DNA from: Halomonas sp. HL-93
GTDB lineage: Bacteria > Pseudomonadota > Gammaproteobacteria > Pseudomonadales > Halomonadaceae
Length of the DNA stretch: 64,000 nt
Direction of reading: 5' to 3'
NCBI RefSeq assembly: GCF_900086985.1
Contig: NZ_LT593974.1
Coordinates: 2,046,001-2,110,000, forward strand
Positions 28,444-37,118 of the stretch are shown here, piece after piece. Made by a program: the position numbers and the translations under genes. Position 1 is the first letter of the stretch. Every line of letters begins with the position of its first letter. The notes below the pieces were generated by a model that saw only the letters and a program-made list of their open reading frames with translations, ran no database searches and was not told the DNA's origin.

Positions 28444-29211
28444 ATGCACCGCGAGGAGTTCATCCAGCAGTTATGGCTGGATTATATTCATACCCACCCT
28501 GATATCGGGGCACTTCGCCTATGGCCCCTTTCCACCCCAGCGGATTACCTCACCCTGGTAACACTTAACGTGGGTAATTTCTCCGCTCAAGCGCTATCGC
28601 CAGCGCTTGCTCACATGGGGTATCGCCATACTGGGCATTACGCGATGGCCGATAAAGGACTATTAATTTATTTGCTCGCTCCAGCAGACGGTGGCAGCTG
28701 GCTAGTCCTCGCCGAATTGCAGACAGGCACTCTATCCAAGCCCCTGCGCGATGCATTGCTTGATCTCGTCCAGCAAACACACCCGCAAGACGGTAAGGGA
28801 CAAAACCTGCTATGCCGCGGCCGCCCTTGGCCAATGCCTTCATGGGCGCTTTATCAGCAACTGCACAATGCGCATCCGCTCGCCGCTTGGCTGGCCGTCA
28901 TGGGGCCCAGGCTGCACCACGCAGGTTTTGATTGCGAACAGCTAGGCAACTCACTTGAAGCGCTTGACGAACAACTTCTACAAAGTGGTTTAACACACAT
29001 GGACGACCAGCAAAACGGGGTATTCGGCGTTTCTAACCTCCTTGCACATCGCTTTTATCCTGCCACGCCGCAAAAGATAATTTTCAGCCAAGGGGATGAA
29101 CATCGACTTTGTTTGGGTGGCCTTGCCATTGTTCAAAAGTACCTGGGCAATGACCACGAGCGGGTGGCGGAATTATTGCTGCCTTTACACGCTCGCTGCG
29201 AGATGGCGTAA
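28444..29211 (+). CDS. DUF1338-like protein, possibly catalytically altered
   Basis: A 255-residue protein starting MHREEFIQQLW. The layout resembles the DUF1338 family (2-oxoadipate dioxygenase HglS/YdcJ type): a leading segment in the place of the usual DH-x-A-x-R-T-F box (here DYLTLVTLN), the GYRHTGHY strand, WLVLAELQTGTLSKPLRD, and an AAWLAVMGPRLHHAG segment where relatives have AWxxxxG...NH. The first metal-binding His position appears to be Tyr or Leu here. It may be a noncatalytic or divergent member. I hold the family call at moderate confidence. Confidence 0.5.
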   Translation: MHREEFIQQLWLDYIHTHPDIGALRLWPLSTPADYLTLVTLNVGNFSAQALSPALAHMGYRHTGHYAMADKGLLIYLLAPADGGSWLVLAELQTGTLSKPLRDALLDLVQQTHPQDGKGQNLLCRGRPWPMPSWALYQQLHNAHPLAAWLAVMGPRLHHAGFDCEQLGNSLEALDEQLLQSGLTHMDDQQNGVFGVSNLLAHRFYPATPQKIIFSQGDEHRLCLGGLAIVQKYLGNDHERVAELLLPLHARCEMA

Positions 29212-29252
29212 CCGAGATTAACCGTTACGCCGCCCGCCGGACAACGCGCCCG

Positions 29253-29918
29253 TCACACTTCAACAAACGTCATTTCAGGCACGTGGTCCGGCACCACCAG
29301 CTTGCCAGCGGTTTTTTCGATAATTTCTTCAACGCTGACACCGGGTGCCCGTTCTTTCAGGATGAAAGTACCGTCTTTGATTTCCAGGTAGGCCAGATCC
29401 GTCAAGACGCGGTTAATACAGCCGGCGCCGGTGAGTGGCAGGTTGCACTGCTCAAGCAACTTGGACTCGCCGTGTTTCGAGGCGTGGGTCATGGTACAGA
29501 TGATATTTTCCGCGCCAGCAACCAAATCCATGGCGCCGCCCATGCCTTTAATTAACTTACCGGGAATCATCCAGGAAGCGATATTGCCGTTTTGGTCCAC
29601 CTCAAAAGCGCCCAGCACGGTGAGGTCGACGTGACCGCCACGAATCATCGCAAAGGACTCTGCCGACGAAAAGATCGCGGCGCCGGGGCGCGCCGTAACG
29701 GTCTGTTTGCCAGCATTGATCATATCGGGATCAACTTCCTCTTCAGTGGGATAACGTCCCATACCCAGCAGACCATTTTCCGACTGCAGCATGACGTCCA
29801 TGCCGTCGGGAATATAATTAGCGACCAGCGTCGGAATCCCAATACCCAAGTTAACGTAAAAACCGTCTTCAAGTTCGCGTGCCACACGCTGTGCCATTTG
29901 TTCACGTGTTAAAGCCAT
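29253..29918 (-). CDS. scoB: 3-oxoacid CoA-transferase subunit B
   Basis: A 221-residue beta subunit. The active-site Glu lies in MLQSENGLLGMG, and the conserved GGHVDLTVLGAFEVD follows. With subunit A it transfers CoA from succinyl-CoA (or acyl-CoA) to acetoacetate or other 3-oxoacids. The next gene upstream is scoA, 50 bases away on the same strand. With hbdH nearby, use of 3-hydroxybutyrate is the likely pathway. Exact acid specificity (acetoacetate versus 3-oxoadipate) cannot be settled by eye. Confidence 0.93.
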   Translation of the reverse strand: MALTREQMAQRVARELEDGFYVNLGIGIPTLVANYIPDGMDVMLQSENGLLGMGRYPTEEEVDPDMINAGKQTVTARPGAAIFSSAESFAMIRGGHVDLTVLGAFEVDQNGNIASWMIPGKLIKGMGGAMDLVAGAENIICTMTHASKHGESKLLEQCNLPLTGAGCINRVLTDLAYLEIKDGTFILKERAPGVSVEEIIEKTAGKLVVPDHVPEMTFVEV

Positions 29919-29967
29919 GGTCAGTTCCTCATAGTGAATCGATTAAAAGCCGAAGCAACAACGTTTG

Positions 29968-30666
29968 TTAAGAGCGTACCGTGCGTTTTTCGATGCGCTT
30001 CTCAAACGTGCCCTGGATGATTCGGTCGACATAGATACCCGGGGTATGAATCTGACTGGGTTCTAACTCGCCAGGCTCGACGATCTCTTCAACTTCAACG
30101 ACGGTAATTCTGCCCGCCGTTGCGACCATGGGATTAAAGTTTTGCGCAGTGTGACGGTACATCACATTGCCGTAGCGGTCGGCCTTCCAGCCCTTAACAA
30201 TAGCGAAATCGCCGGTAATCGCTTCTTCCAAAATATGCGGACGACCATTGAACTCACGAACTTCTTTGCCTTCACCGATGGGCGTACCGTACCCAGTAGC
30301 AGTGTAGAAGGCCGGGATGCCCGCCCCGCCTGCGCGCATTTTTTCCGCTAGTGTCCCTTGGGGCGTCAGGATCACTTCAATTTCATCATTGAGCATTTGC
30401 TGCTCAAACAGCGCGTTTTCACCTACATAGGATGCCAGAATCTTGCGTATTTGACGGTCTTCAAGCAACAAGCCAAGCCCAAAACCGTCAACGCCACAGT
30501 TATTCGATACAACGGTAAGGTCCTTAACCCCACGTCGCTTTATTTCGGCGATTAAGTTTTCGGGGATACCGCATAGGCCAAAACCGCCGGCTAACACGGT
30601 CATACCGCTTTCAATGCCTTCCATCGCTTCTTCATAGGAAGCAACACGCTTATCAAATCCTGCCAT
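29968..30666 (-). CDS. scoA: 3-oxoacid CoA-transferase subunit A
   Basis: A 232-residue alpha subunit with the glycine-rich [12 protein letters not shown] motif and the [14 protein letters not shown] segment seen in SCOT-type transferases. It forms the enzyme with scoB, which follows 50 bases downstream. It is divergent from a LysR-family gene, whose product is the probable activator of scoAB. Confidence 0.93.
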   Translation of the reverse strand: MAGFDKRVASYEEAMEGIESGMTVLAGGFGLCGIPENLIAEIKRRGVKDLTVVSNNCGVDGFGLGLLLEDRQIRKILASYVGENALFEQQMLNDEIEVILTPQGTLAEKMRAGGAGIPAFYTATGYGTPIGEGKEVREFNGRPHILEEAITGDFAIVKGWKADRYGNVMYRHTAQNFNPMVATAGRITVVEVEEIVEPGELEPSQIHTPGIYVDRIIQGTFEKRIEKRTVRS

Positions 30667-30839
30667 TGTTATGCCTCGTCTTATTGTCGGTGATACGCCA
30701 ATGTCGCTAAGCCCACGATCCGCAAGCTGTGACGGCTAACGCGACGCAGACTTCTGACTTGCAGTGTTGTGCCAGATGATATATTTGTTAAGTTTGTTTT
30801 TCTTATCAATTTATTTGTATAACTTATAAAGAGCCTTCC

Positions 30840-31751
30840 ATGACCGTCAAGCAACTCCGCGCCTTTCTGGCTGTTGCCCAGACTCTGAGCTTTACACAGG
30901 CCTGTGAACGGCTGCATTTATCGCAGCCTGCCCTGAGTTTAGCCATAAAAGGTCTGGAGGATGCGCTGGGCGGCAAATTATTGCTGCGTAGTACACGCAG
31001 CGTCCGTTTAACGCCTGAAGGCGAATCGTTGCTGCCGCTGGCTAAACATTTACTTGCCCAATGGGACAATACCGAAGAGCGTCTGCGGCAACGCTTCACC
31101 CTACAGCTGGGTCGGCTAAGCGTGGCGGCGATGCCTGCCTTTGCCTGCAATCTGCTACCCGCCGCACTGGTGCGTTTTCGTCAACAGTACCCCAAAATTA
31201 ATGTGACCGTGCACGATGTCATCAACGAAGACGTGACCGATATGGTGCGCTCACGCCAAGTGGAAATGGGCATCGCGTTTTCGCCGGAAGGTACCGATAG
31301 CCTGTCGTTTACGCCCCTGTTCGAGGATCATTTTGTCGCCGCCGTCCCCCAGGATTCAGCGTTGAACGGTCATGCATCTATAACATGGGAACAGCTGCTT
31401 AAAGAGGACTTTATTACCTTGCAGCGTCCGTCGATGGTCCGCCGGTTGCTGGAGCACGCACTTTCCAAACAGCGGATTGACTTGCCGGTCGCATTCGAAA
31501 GCCATCAACTCTCTACGGTCGGCCGCATGGTCGGGGCGGGTCTCGGCGTCAGCGGGGTGCCCTCAATGTGTATTCCTCAAATGCAGGCGTTGGGCGCTCG
31601 TTGCGTACCCTTAACATCGCCTACCATCGCCTGCCGAGTTGGCATACTGACGCAACAAGAATTATCAGTAGCCGCTCATGCATTGCGCACGGTGTTGCTG
31701 GAAACGGTACAAGCACCCTACTTACCTGAGCAAGAGGCTGGGCAGGGTTAG
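30840..31751 (+). CDS. LysR-family regulator, divergent from scoAB
   Basis: A 303-residue LysR protein. The winged HTH is MTVKQLRAFLAVAQTLSFTQACERLHLSQPALS (positions 1-33 in pieces) and the effector domain follows, with GRMVGAGLGVSGVPSM near the C-terminus. It is transcribed away from scoA with about 170 bases between, the classical arrangement for a LysR regulator of the adjacent operon. The inducer is unknown. The reading frame starts shortly after an AT-rich stretch holding the shared promoters. Confidence 0.9.
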   Translation: MTVKQLRAFLAVAQTLSFTQACERLHLSQPALSLAIKGLEDALGGKLLLRSTRSVRLTPEGESLLPLAKHLLAQWDNTEERLRQRFTLQLGRLSVAAMPAFACNLLPAALVRFRQQYPKINVTVHDVINEDVTDMVRSRQVEMGIAFSPEGTDSLSFTPLFEDHFVAAVPQDSALNGHASITWEQLLKEDFITLQRPSMVRRLLEHALSKQRIDLPVAFESHQLSTVGRMVGAGLGVSGVPSMCIPQMQALGARCVPLTSPTIACRVGILTQQELSVAAHALRTVLLETVQAPYLPEQEAGQG

Positions 31752-31803
31752 CAATATCCTTTAGCATTCATCAATACGCACGACGATGGTAAGGAAATGC
31801 GGT

Positions 31804-32685
31804 ATGCCAATATTGAAAGGAGTGATTAGCGTTACGCTATTAACGCTCAATACGCTGTTCTGGGGAATACCGCTGATTGCGCTTACGCTGGTCAAATTAG
31901 TCACCCCTTCTGGTCGCCCTAGGCAAACAGTGCTTCAGGGGCTAAACCGCGTTGCCCTGAATTGGATTGGCGTCAATTTGTGGTGGATGCGCCGTTGGCT
32001 CAAGCCTCAGTTGAATGCCTCCCTTCCTAACCATCTGCATCCAGACCAATGGTGGCTGGTCATTTCCAACCACCGCAGCTGGACGGATATTTTCATGTTG
32101 TTAATGGTCCTCCATCGACGCATACCCATGCCGCGTTTCTTTGTTAAGCGGCAATTGCTCTGGATACCCGTTGTCGGCCTTGCCTTTTGGGCTCTCGAAT
32201 TTCCTGTGATGCGCCGTATCACCCGGGAGCAAGTGGCCCAAAACCCGACACTTGCAACGTTGGATCAAAAGGCAACAGAGCGCATGTGTGCCCGCGCTCG
32301 ACAGACCCCCATTGCAATCTTTAATTTTGTGGAAGGTACTCGCTTCACACCGCACAAGCATGGCCTGCAGCAAAGCCCCTATCGCCACCTGCTTCGCCCC
32401 AAAGCCGGCGGTGTCGCCCAGGTGCTCAGATTGTTGGGTGACAAACTCGACGGCATCCTTGACGTCACGTTGAGCTATGCCAACCCCACGCCTACCTTTT
32501 GGGGTTTTCTGTGTGGAAAGGAAGCACCTGTCACCTTACAGGCACGTGTCCTTGACGTGCCCCAATGGATGCTAACCGCTGATTATCACGCTGAAACCCA
32601 GCACAAGGAAAAATTTCACACATGGATCAACGCACTCTGGCAGGAAAAAGACTGTCAGCTGGATGGTCAGATCGATCACGCCTGA
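31804..32685 (+). CDS. yihG: YihG-type acyltransferase (PlsC superfamily)
   Basis: A 293-residue membrane acyltransferase; ATG 31804 has AAGGAA before it. An N-terminal transmembrane helix is followed by NHRSWTDIFM (the H-x4-D catalytic motif), KRQLLWIPVVGLAFWALEFP, and NFVEGTRFTPHKHG, matching E. coli YihG closely by eye. In E. coli YihG acylates lysophosphatidic acid or 1-acyl phospholipids with unusual chains. A start six codons upstream is possible. The 3' end overlaps the start region of the next gene. Confidence 0.9.
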   Translation: MPILKGVISVTLLTLNTLFWGIPLIALTLVKLVTPSGRPRQTVLQGLNRVALNWIGVNLWWMRRWLKPQLNASLPNHLHPDQWWLVISNHRSWTDIFMLLMVLHRRIPMPRFFVKRQLLWIPVVGLAFWALEFPVMRRITREQVAQNPTLATLDQKATERMCARARQTPIAIFNFVEGTRFTPHKHGLQQSPYRHLLRPKAGGVAQVLRLLGDKLDGILDVTLSYANPTPTFWGFLCGKEAPVTLQARVLDVPQWMLTADYHAETQHKEKFHTWINALWQEKDCQLDGQIDHA

Positions 32686-33581
32686 GCCATTGGCTTGGCA
32701 TGTTCATGTTGGTCAGCGCGATGGCCGGTTGCGCCAGTTCGCCCCCTTCTTCCCAACGAGTCACCGCCCCGGCGGCGGCTCAGATCAGTGGCAGTTGGGT
32801 GGAAATCCAGCGCGGTGACACATTGGGCCAGTTAGCCAAACGCGCTAATGTGCCACTAGAGCGCTTACAGCGCTTCAACCCCGGCGTCAAAGCACGTCAC
32901 TTGGTGGTTGGCCAACGGTTGCTTGTCCCTACTCAGCAGGAGCGTGCTCCAGCGAGCGGCCCATACCGTTATCAAATTCGCCCTGGTGATACCTTTTCGA
33001 GCCTAGCTCGCCACTTCGGGACGACTTCATCTCGCTTGCAAGGCGCCAATACCGGCAGCTCGGCGACAGCGCTACGCGTTGGGCAGATGATCAACATCCC
33101 TATCGGCTCAAACCCCAGCGCCTCAAGCACCGCGAGTTCGACCCCAGTCAGTGCTAGCCAGCCTGCTAAGCCAACGTCTAGCAAAAACAACTCATCACTC
33201 CCCGCCTCAGCCAAAGGCTGGCCCTGGCCGCTGGAAGACTACCGTGTCGTTCGACGCTTTGGTCCCGATAGCCGGGGCACGCTTCAGCCCATGCTGCTAG
33301 CAACACAGGCGAATGCAAATGCGCACGCGGTAGCCGCAGGCGAAGTGCGTTTTGCGGGCAGCATGCGGCAACTTGACAAGGTGGTCATTGTCCACCATGC
33401 GGATAATCTGCAAAGTGTCTATGCGCTTTGCGAAACAATAACCGTTGAAGAAGGACAGGAGGTATCCGCTGGGGACCCTCTTTGCCAAGTAGGCAAAAGC
33501 CGCGCAACCGACCGATATGATTTGTTGTTTGACTTACGTCAGGGAGGGAAACCTATTGACCCGAGGAAAATATTGGAATGA
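32622..33581 (+). CDS. LysM lipoprotein with catalytically dead M23 domain
   Basis: A 319-residue probable lipoprotein: basic n-region, hydrophobic WLGMFMLVSAMAG, then Cys37 as lipid site. Two LysM domains follow (VEIQRGDTLGQLAKRANV and YQIRPGDTFSSLARHFG), then a linker and an M23/LytM fold. The zinc ligands of active M23 peptidases are not present (no HxxxD and no HxH; the last strand reads RYDLLFDLR), so it probably activates an amidase, as NlpD and EnvC do. The ATG lies 64 bases inside the preceding gene; ATG 32700 would remove the charged n-region. Confidence 0.85.
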   Translation: MDQRTLAGKRLSAGWSDRSRLSHWLGMFMLVSAMAGCASSPPSSQRVTAPAAAQISGSWVEIQRGDTLGQLAKRANVPLERLQRFNPGVKARHLVVGQRLLVPTQQERAPASGPYRYQIRPGDTFSSLARHFGTTSSRLQGANTGSSATALRVGQMINIPIGSNPSASSTASSTPVSASQPAKPTSSKNNSSLPASAKGWPWPLEDYRVVRRFGPDSRGTLQPMLLATQANANAHAVAAGEVRFAGSMRQLDKVVIVHHADNLQSVYALCETITVEEGQEVSAGDPLCQVGKSRATDRYDLLFDLRQGGKPIDPRKILE

Positions 33582-33586
33582 CGACA

Positions 33587-33613
33587 CCCCCGCGGCGTAT
33601 GCCATCGCGGGGG
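33587..33613. terminator. Strong GC hairpin between convergent genes
   Basis: CCCCCGCG (33587-33594) and CGCGGGGG (33606-33613), an eight-base perfect stem with an 11-base loop. It lies between the LysM gene stop and the gcvT stop. No strong T-run follows on either strand, so it may slow transcription or act as an mRNA 3' end rather than a classical terminator. Confidence 0.6.
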
Positions 33614-33635
33614 CTATCTCAAGCGGCTTTCAGAC

Positions 33636-34748
33636 CTAGCCACGATAAAAGTTGGCTGTTACAAAAGGCGTCTTGCTAACGGTCATGGGCAGCCGCTTGC
33701 CGCGTACTTCGGCATACACTGTCGTGCCCGGGGTTTCGGCGTCTCGGGTGACATAGCCCATCGCCACCGGTTTGCCAACACTCGGACCGAAACCGCCAGA
33801 CGTTACCTGCCCCACCTCGTTGCCTTCTTCATCTACCAGCAAGGCCCCTTCACGAACCGGCGCCCGTCCATCAGCGACTAAACCAACACGCTTACGGCTA
33901 TGGTCTTTGGCCTCTACTTGGTGAAGAATCAAATCTGCGCCCGGAAAACCTCCAGGCCGCTCGCCTCCATGTCGACGCGGTTTGCTGATTGCCCAGATCA
34001 AACCGGCCTCAACCGGTGTGGTGGTGGTATCCATATCGTGGCCGTAAAGACATAGACCTGCCTCAAGACGTAATGAATCCCGCGCGCCAAGACCAATCGC
34101 TTCCACTTCAGGCTCTGACAGCAAGCGCTCAGCCAACGTTTCAGTGGCGTCGGCGGGGACTGATATTTCAAAGCCATCTTCACCGGTATAACCACTGCGA
34201 CTAATCCAAACCTCATGATCAAGCACCTGGAAGCGTCCGTGCTGCATAAAGACCAGTTCACAGGCAGCCGGGCAAAGACGCTGCATCACTCGGTGAGCAG
34301 TAGGGCCCTGCAAAGCCAGCAAGCCTCGGTCCAATCGCTCTACGGTCAGGTGATCGCCCAAGTTAACTCTCAGGTGGGCAATATCCTGGTCTTTACAGGC
34401 AGCATTGACCACTAAATAAAAGTGATCACCGGCGTTGACGGCCATCAGGTCATCAAGAATCCCGCCTTCGTTATTGGTAAGTAGGCCATAGCGTTGTGCA
34501 CCCTGTGCCAAGCCTATCAAGTCGGCAGGAATTAACGTTTCCAGCGCCTCAGCCACGTTATCGCCAGAAACAATCACCTGCCCCATGTGTGAGACATCAA
34601 ACAAGCCACACTGCTGGCGAGTGTGCTCGTGTTCTTTTTTTACGCCCATCGGAAATTGAACGGGCATATCGTAACCGGCAAAAGGCACCATTTTCGCCCC
34701 TAGGCGGCCGTGCAGTGCATGCAACGGTGTTTTTTTAAGCTCAGTCAT
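33636..34748 (-). CDS. gcvT: Glycine cleavage system T protein (aminomethyltransferase)
   Basis: A 370-residue T protein beginning TPLHALHGRLGAKMVPFAGYDMP with GxDxP-type folate contacts, LFDVSHMGQ and SRSGYTGEDGFEI. It takes the aminomethyl group from lipoyl-H protein and makes methylene-THF and ammonia. gcvT is split from gcvH-gcvP: it is on the opposite strand with the AGCS symporter gene upstream of it, the three forming a glycine-use cluster. Confidence 0.96.
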   Translation of the reverse strand: MTELKKTPLHALHGRLGAKMVPFAGYDMPVQFPMGVKKEHEHTRQQCGLFDVSHMGQVIVSGDNVAEALETLIPADLIGLAQGAQRYGLLTNNEGGILDDLMAVNAGDHFYLVVNAACKDQDIAHLRVNLGDHLTVERLDRGLLALQGPTAHRVMQRLCPAACELVFMQHGRFQVLDHEVWISRSGYTGEDGFEISVPADATETLAERLLSEPEVEAIGLGARDSLRLEAGLCLYGHDMDTTTTPVEAGLIWAISKPRRHGGERPGGFPGADLILHQVEAKDHSRKRVGLVADGRAPVREGALLVDEEGNEVGQVTSGGFGPSVGKPVAMGYVTRDAETPGTTVYAEVRGKRLPMTVSKTPFVTANFYRG

Positions 34749-34842
34749 TGATCACTCCTTTACAAACAAGAGCGGGAAGTCACATGAGTGCCTTCCCGAC
34801 TCTTCAAAAGCATTGCAAATGCGCACGAGCGCCTAGCAACTA

Positions 34843-36243
34843 TTAGTTATCGTGGTCTAACGATTCCCCTGGCAACACATCTTTGCCATCGAAATAGTCT
34901 TTGGTCAGTTTAAACACGACGGGCGATAGCAGCGCCAAGGCGATTAAGTTCGGAATGGCCATCATGGCGTTGAAGGTATCCGCCATCAGCCAGATGAAAC
35001 CAAGCTGCGCGATAGCACCGAGCGGAATTGCTAATACGAATAGCACGCGATACAGCATAATGGAGCGCGTTCCAAACAGGAACTGGAAGCATTTTTCGCC
35101 GTAGAACGACCACCCAAGAATGGTTGTAAAAGCGAATACGGCCAACGCAATGGCAACAATTTGATTACCAAACCCGGGTAGCGCCGCATCGAAGGAAAGC
35201 GCCGTCAGCGATGCGCCCTCTTCACCATCAACCCACACCGTAGAGGTGAGGATAACCAGCGCTGTGATAGTACAGATAACAATGGTATCAATGAACGTTC
35301 CCAGCATGGCAATTAAGCCCTGACGCACAGGATTTTTGGTTTGCGCCGCCGCGTGGGCAATGGGCGCACTGCCTAGACCCGCTTCGTTAGAGAAAATCCC
35401 TCGCGCTACGCCAAAGCGAATAGCCGCCATGACGGCAGCACCCGCAAAACCACCAGCGGCAGCAATCGGGTTAAAGGCGTAGTAGAAAATCAGGCTGAAG
35501 GCTTCACCGATCTGCCCAGCATTGACAATCAAAACAATAATACCCGCGACCACGTAGGCGATACCCATCACCGGCACCAGCTTGCCGGCCACCTTTGCAA
35601 TCCGCTTGATGCCACCAAGAATGACTGCCCCGGCGAGCACCATAATGACAACGCCAGTAAGCCAAGTGGGCACACCAAAAGTCGAGCTCATGGCATCGGC
35701 CACCGAGTTGGACTGAACCGTATTGCCGATCCCGAATGCCGCGACAGCCCCAAAGAAAGCAAACAAGCCGCCTAACCACATCCACTTTTTGCCAAGACCG
35801 TTTTTGATATAGAACATCGGCCCACCGACATGGTAGCCAGTGCTATCGGTCTCGCGGAAACGAACCGCCAGTACGGCCTCGGAGAATTTCGTGGCCATCC
35901 CCACCAGGGCAGTGATCCACATCCAAAAAACCGCCCCGGGCCCACCGAGCGCAATCGCAGTGGCTACCCCGGCAATATTACCGGTACCAATCGTTGCCGA
36001 TAATGCCGTCATTAACGCGTCAAAAGGCGAAATTTCGCCTTCTTTATCATCGGCACTTTTAACGTCAGCTGCCGCCCCACTGCGCCCCTGCCACATTAGC
36101 TTGAAACCCATACCGAGCTTTCTAATCGGCATCAGTTTCAAGCCAAGCTGAAGGTAAATCCCCACACCTAACAGCAAGATGAGCATCAACGGGCCCCAGA
36201 CCACCCCGTTAATGGCTCCGAAGAGACTTGTTAATGTTTCCAC
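34843..36243 (-). CDS. Sodium:alanine/glycine symporter (AGCS family)
   Basis: A 466-residue carrier with about ten or eleven transmembrane helices. The family signature GPGAVFWMWITALVGMATKF is followed by SEAVLAVRFRETD, and GIFSNEAGLGSAPIAHAAA is the characteristic AGCS repeat segment. It imports glycine or alanine with sodium. It is cotranscribed in all likelihood with gcvT, 94 bases downstream, so glycine is the inferred substrate. The C-terminus ends in a soluble acidic tail. Confidence 0.93.
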   Translation of the reverse strand: METLTSLFGAINGVVWGPLMLILLLGVGIYLQLGLKLMPIRKLGMGFKLMWQGRSGAAADVKSADDKEGEISPFDALMTALSATIGTGNIAGVATAIALGGPGAVFWMWITALVGMATKFSEAVLAVRFRETDSTGYHVGGPMFYIKNGLGKKWMWLGGLFAFFGAVAAFGIGNTVQSNSVADAMSSTFGVPTWLTGVVIMVLAGAVILGGIKRIAKVAGKLVPVMGIAYVVAGIIVLIVNAGQIGEAFSLIFYYAFNPIAAAGGFAGAAVMAAIRFGVARGIFSNEAGLGSAPIAHAAAQTKNPVRQGLIAMLGTFIDTIVICTITALVILTSTVWVDGEEGASLTALSFDAALPGFGNQIVAIALAVFAFTTILGWSFYGEKCFQFLFGTRSIMLYRVLFVLAIPLGAIAQLGFIWLMADTFNAMMAIPNLIALALLSPVVFKLTKDYFDGKDVLPGESLDHDN

Positions 36244-36653
36244 TTGTTATCTCCTTAACCCTTTCATGGTTTGATTTATTCGAAGTCGACCCAACCGGTC
36301 AATGTCTTACACATCAATTTATTCTGGCCATCAAACGCTAACGTGTCACGAACCATTCGCCGACCACGCTAAACGTAAGATTGGCATGTTTTACACCATA
36401 ACTTCGGTGGCTTGCTATGCCATTGTCGAGTTAATGCAGCAAATATCGCTATTTTGACAATTCATCGCCACGTAATCCTCATTGCTGGCAAGGTTGATCA
36501 AATGCAGAGGCAGGCGGCATCAAGAAACTTGTTTCCTATCGGAAACACGTTACCATGCACCGCTAAACGCTTGCCGTGAACAGCGCCCATCGCCAAGGTG
36601 GACTACAAGCGCTAACATGGCGGCTCCACATCCGTTTCGTATAGGGAATCATT
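36244..36653. promoter_or_regulatory. Divergent regulatory region between the AGCS gene and gcvH
   Basis: A 410-base region without a gene. It holds a perfect 7-base inverted repeat TGTTTCC-TATC-GGAAACA at 36530-36547, a TGT-N12-ACA arrangement like TyrR/PhhR/GcsR-type operators. A TTGACA box is at 36454-36459 but I see no well-placed -10 partner. No glycine riboswitch consensus was seen on either strand. Confidence 0.5.
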
Positions 36654-37043
36654 ATGAGCAACCTTCCTGCCAATCTTCGTTACGCTGAGAGCCACGAGTG
36701 GGTACTTGATCATCAAGACGGCACAGTCACCATTGGCATTACTGACCACGCACAGGCCGCGCTTGGCGATGTTGTATTTGTCGAATTACCAGACGTTGGC
36801 GCTACGCTGACCAAAGGCGATGAGTTTGGTGTGATTGAATCGGTCAAGGCCGCTTCCGATCTCTACGCCCCCGTTGATGGCGAAGTCATCGAAGTCAACG
36901 AGGCGCTGGAAGATGCCCCTGAAACGGTCAACGATGCACCCTATGAAGGCGGCTGGATCATGAAGGTGCGTCTAAGTGACCCTAGCCTTGACGGGCTAAT
37001 GGATGCCGATGCTTACCAAGCGACGCTAAGCAGCGACGACTAG
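36654..37043 (+). CDS. gcvH: Glycine cleavage system H protein
   Basis: A 129-residue lipoyl carrier protein starting [17 protein letters not shown]. The lipoylation site is Lys in [16 protein letters not shown] protein shuttles the aminomethyl intermediate between P, T and L proteins. It is the first gene of a gcvHP unit that reads away from the AGCS-gcvT pair. Length and motifs are standard. It starts 75 bases before gcvP ends the spacer. Confidence 0.97.
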   Translation: MSNLPANLRYAESHEWVLDHQDGTVTIGITDHAQAALGDVVFVELPDVGATLTKGDEFGVIESVKAASDLYAPVDGEVIEVNEALEDAPETVNDAPYEGGWIMKVRLSDPSLDGLMDADAYQATLSSDD

Positions 37044-37049
37044 CCGTTA

Positions 37050-37071
37050 ACGCCTGTCTTTTGTCAGGCGT
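37050..37071 (+). terminator. Hairpin between gcvH and gcvP
   Basis: ACGCCTG (37050-37056) and CAGGCGT (37065-37071) with an eight-base loop TCTTTTGT. No T-run follows. It may stabilise the gcvH mRNA end or set the gcvH:gcvP ratio rather than terminate. Confidence 0.45.
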
Positions 37072-37118
37072 AATTCCAAGCCCTGCACGGTTTTCTCATC
37101 ACGTTCGGAATTTTCTCC

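Noticed and set aside
36244-36653. Possible glycine riboswitch before the gcv genes or the AGCS symporter
   Set aside because: Neither the GGGAGAG-type stem nor the CGCCGAAGG core was seen on either strand, nor in 34749-34842 before gcvT.
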